DNA from: an uncultured Veillonellaceae bacterium
GTDB lineage: Bacteria > Bacillota > Negativicutes > Veillonellales > Negativicoccaceae
Direction: 5' to 3'
Length of the DNA stretch: 7,088 nt
NCBI GenBank assembly: GCA_900556745.1
Contig: USPU01000044.1
Location: 1-7,088 of the forward strand
The translations under genes and the position numbers were made by a program. Shown here piece after piece: positions 6,795-7,088 of the stretch (position 1 is the first letter of the stretch; each line of letters begins with the position of its first letter). The notes under the pieces were generated by a model that saw nothing but the letters and a program-made list of their open reading frames with translations, searched no databases and was not told where the DNA came from.

Positions 6795-7088
6795 TTACAA
6801 TCCCTTTCTCGCTTTGGCTTCCTTATTTAATCGGAATAACGTTTCCATTGCTTCCATCGGCGTCATGCTGAAAACATCTAAACCTGCCAATTCATCCCAA
6901 ATGCCGTCGGCGAAAATGTCCATTGCCGGAACTCGCTCCGCTTCCACAGGGGCAGCGGAAGCCGTGTTTTCAAGTTCCGCCAGCAGCGTCTGTGCCCTTT
7001 GCAACACACTCGTCGGTAAGCCCGCCAGTTTGGCGACATGAATACCGTAACTTTTATCGGCTTTCCCGGGAATAAGGCGTGGCAAAAA
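6795..7088 (-). CDS. mutS: DNA mismatch repair protein MutS, C-terminal end
   Basis: MutS recognises mismatches and short loops and uses ATP to recruit MutL. Only the last 97 residues are in the window; the frame runs off the end at 7088, and its first codon there is Phe, so no start is present. The fragment opens with the end of the ABC-type ATPase domain, with the conserved [18 protein letters not shown] (8-25). A helical segment [15 protein letters not shown] (26-40), a poorly conserved linker (41-58) and the C-terminal segment [22 protein letters not shown] (70-91) follow; this is the dimer/tetramer-forming region of the family. A MDIF stretch at 56-59 could serve as a clamp-binding peptide, but this is weak. 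mutL follows after one base. Confidence 0.96.
   Translation of the reverse strand, partial: FLPRLIPGKADKSYGIHVAKLAGLPTSVLQRAQTLLAELENTASAAPVEAERVPAMDIFADGIWDELAGLDVFSMTPMEAMETLFRLNKEAKARKGL

Overview
The window looks like an ordinary housekeeping segment of a Gram-positive-lineage (Firmicutes/Bacillota) chromosome. Three things point there: the MutL carries a C-terminal endonuclease domain, the gene order mutS-mutL-(methyltransferase)-miaA-hfq-ynbB matches that phylum, and the Hfq is short with almost no C-terminal tail. The proteins and the moderate GC content lean towards the Negativicutes (Veillonella/Megasphaera/Dialister relatives). That placement is inference from general resemblance; no marker in the window settles it.

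Layout. Positions 1-591 (+) hold the C-terminal half of an M29 family metallo-aminopeptidase that starts before the window. Its last 20 bases overlap, tail to tail, the end of an EamA/DMT-family membrane transporter on the minus strand (572-1474). Upstream of the transporter, also on the minus strand, is a compact tRNA-Val(GAC) unit with encoded CCA (1546-1622), its own promoter (1637-1666) and a short terminator (1519-1541). A strong hairpin terminator (1675-1701) separates this unit from a long minus-strand operon that fills the rest of the window.

The operon reads mutS (3' end only) > mutL > RsmJ-like SAM methyltransferase > miaA > hfq > ynbB-type PLP enzyme. Every junction is an overlap or a one-base gap (TAATATG, TGATG, ATGA, TGAAATG, GTGA), so the genes are very likely co-transcribed and translationally coupled. 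MutS and MutL perform DNA mismatch repair. MiaA isopentenylates A37 of tRNAs reading UNN codons, the methyltransferase probably acts on rRNA, Hfq is an RNA chaperone, and the last gene is a fold-type-I PLP enzyme of unknown physiological substrate. The mix couples genome fidelity with RNA modification and post-transcriptional control.

I found no mobile element, CRISPR array, toxin-antitoxin or defence locus, and no convincing new system. The points most worth a second look are an altered catalytic motif (DFMFHH instead of DPMFP) in the RsmJ-like methyltransferase, a lysine-type rim and low GC content in hfq, and the tight terminator/promoter/tRNA junction. All other long open frames are antisense or out-of-frame shadows of these genes.
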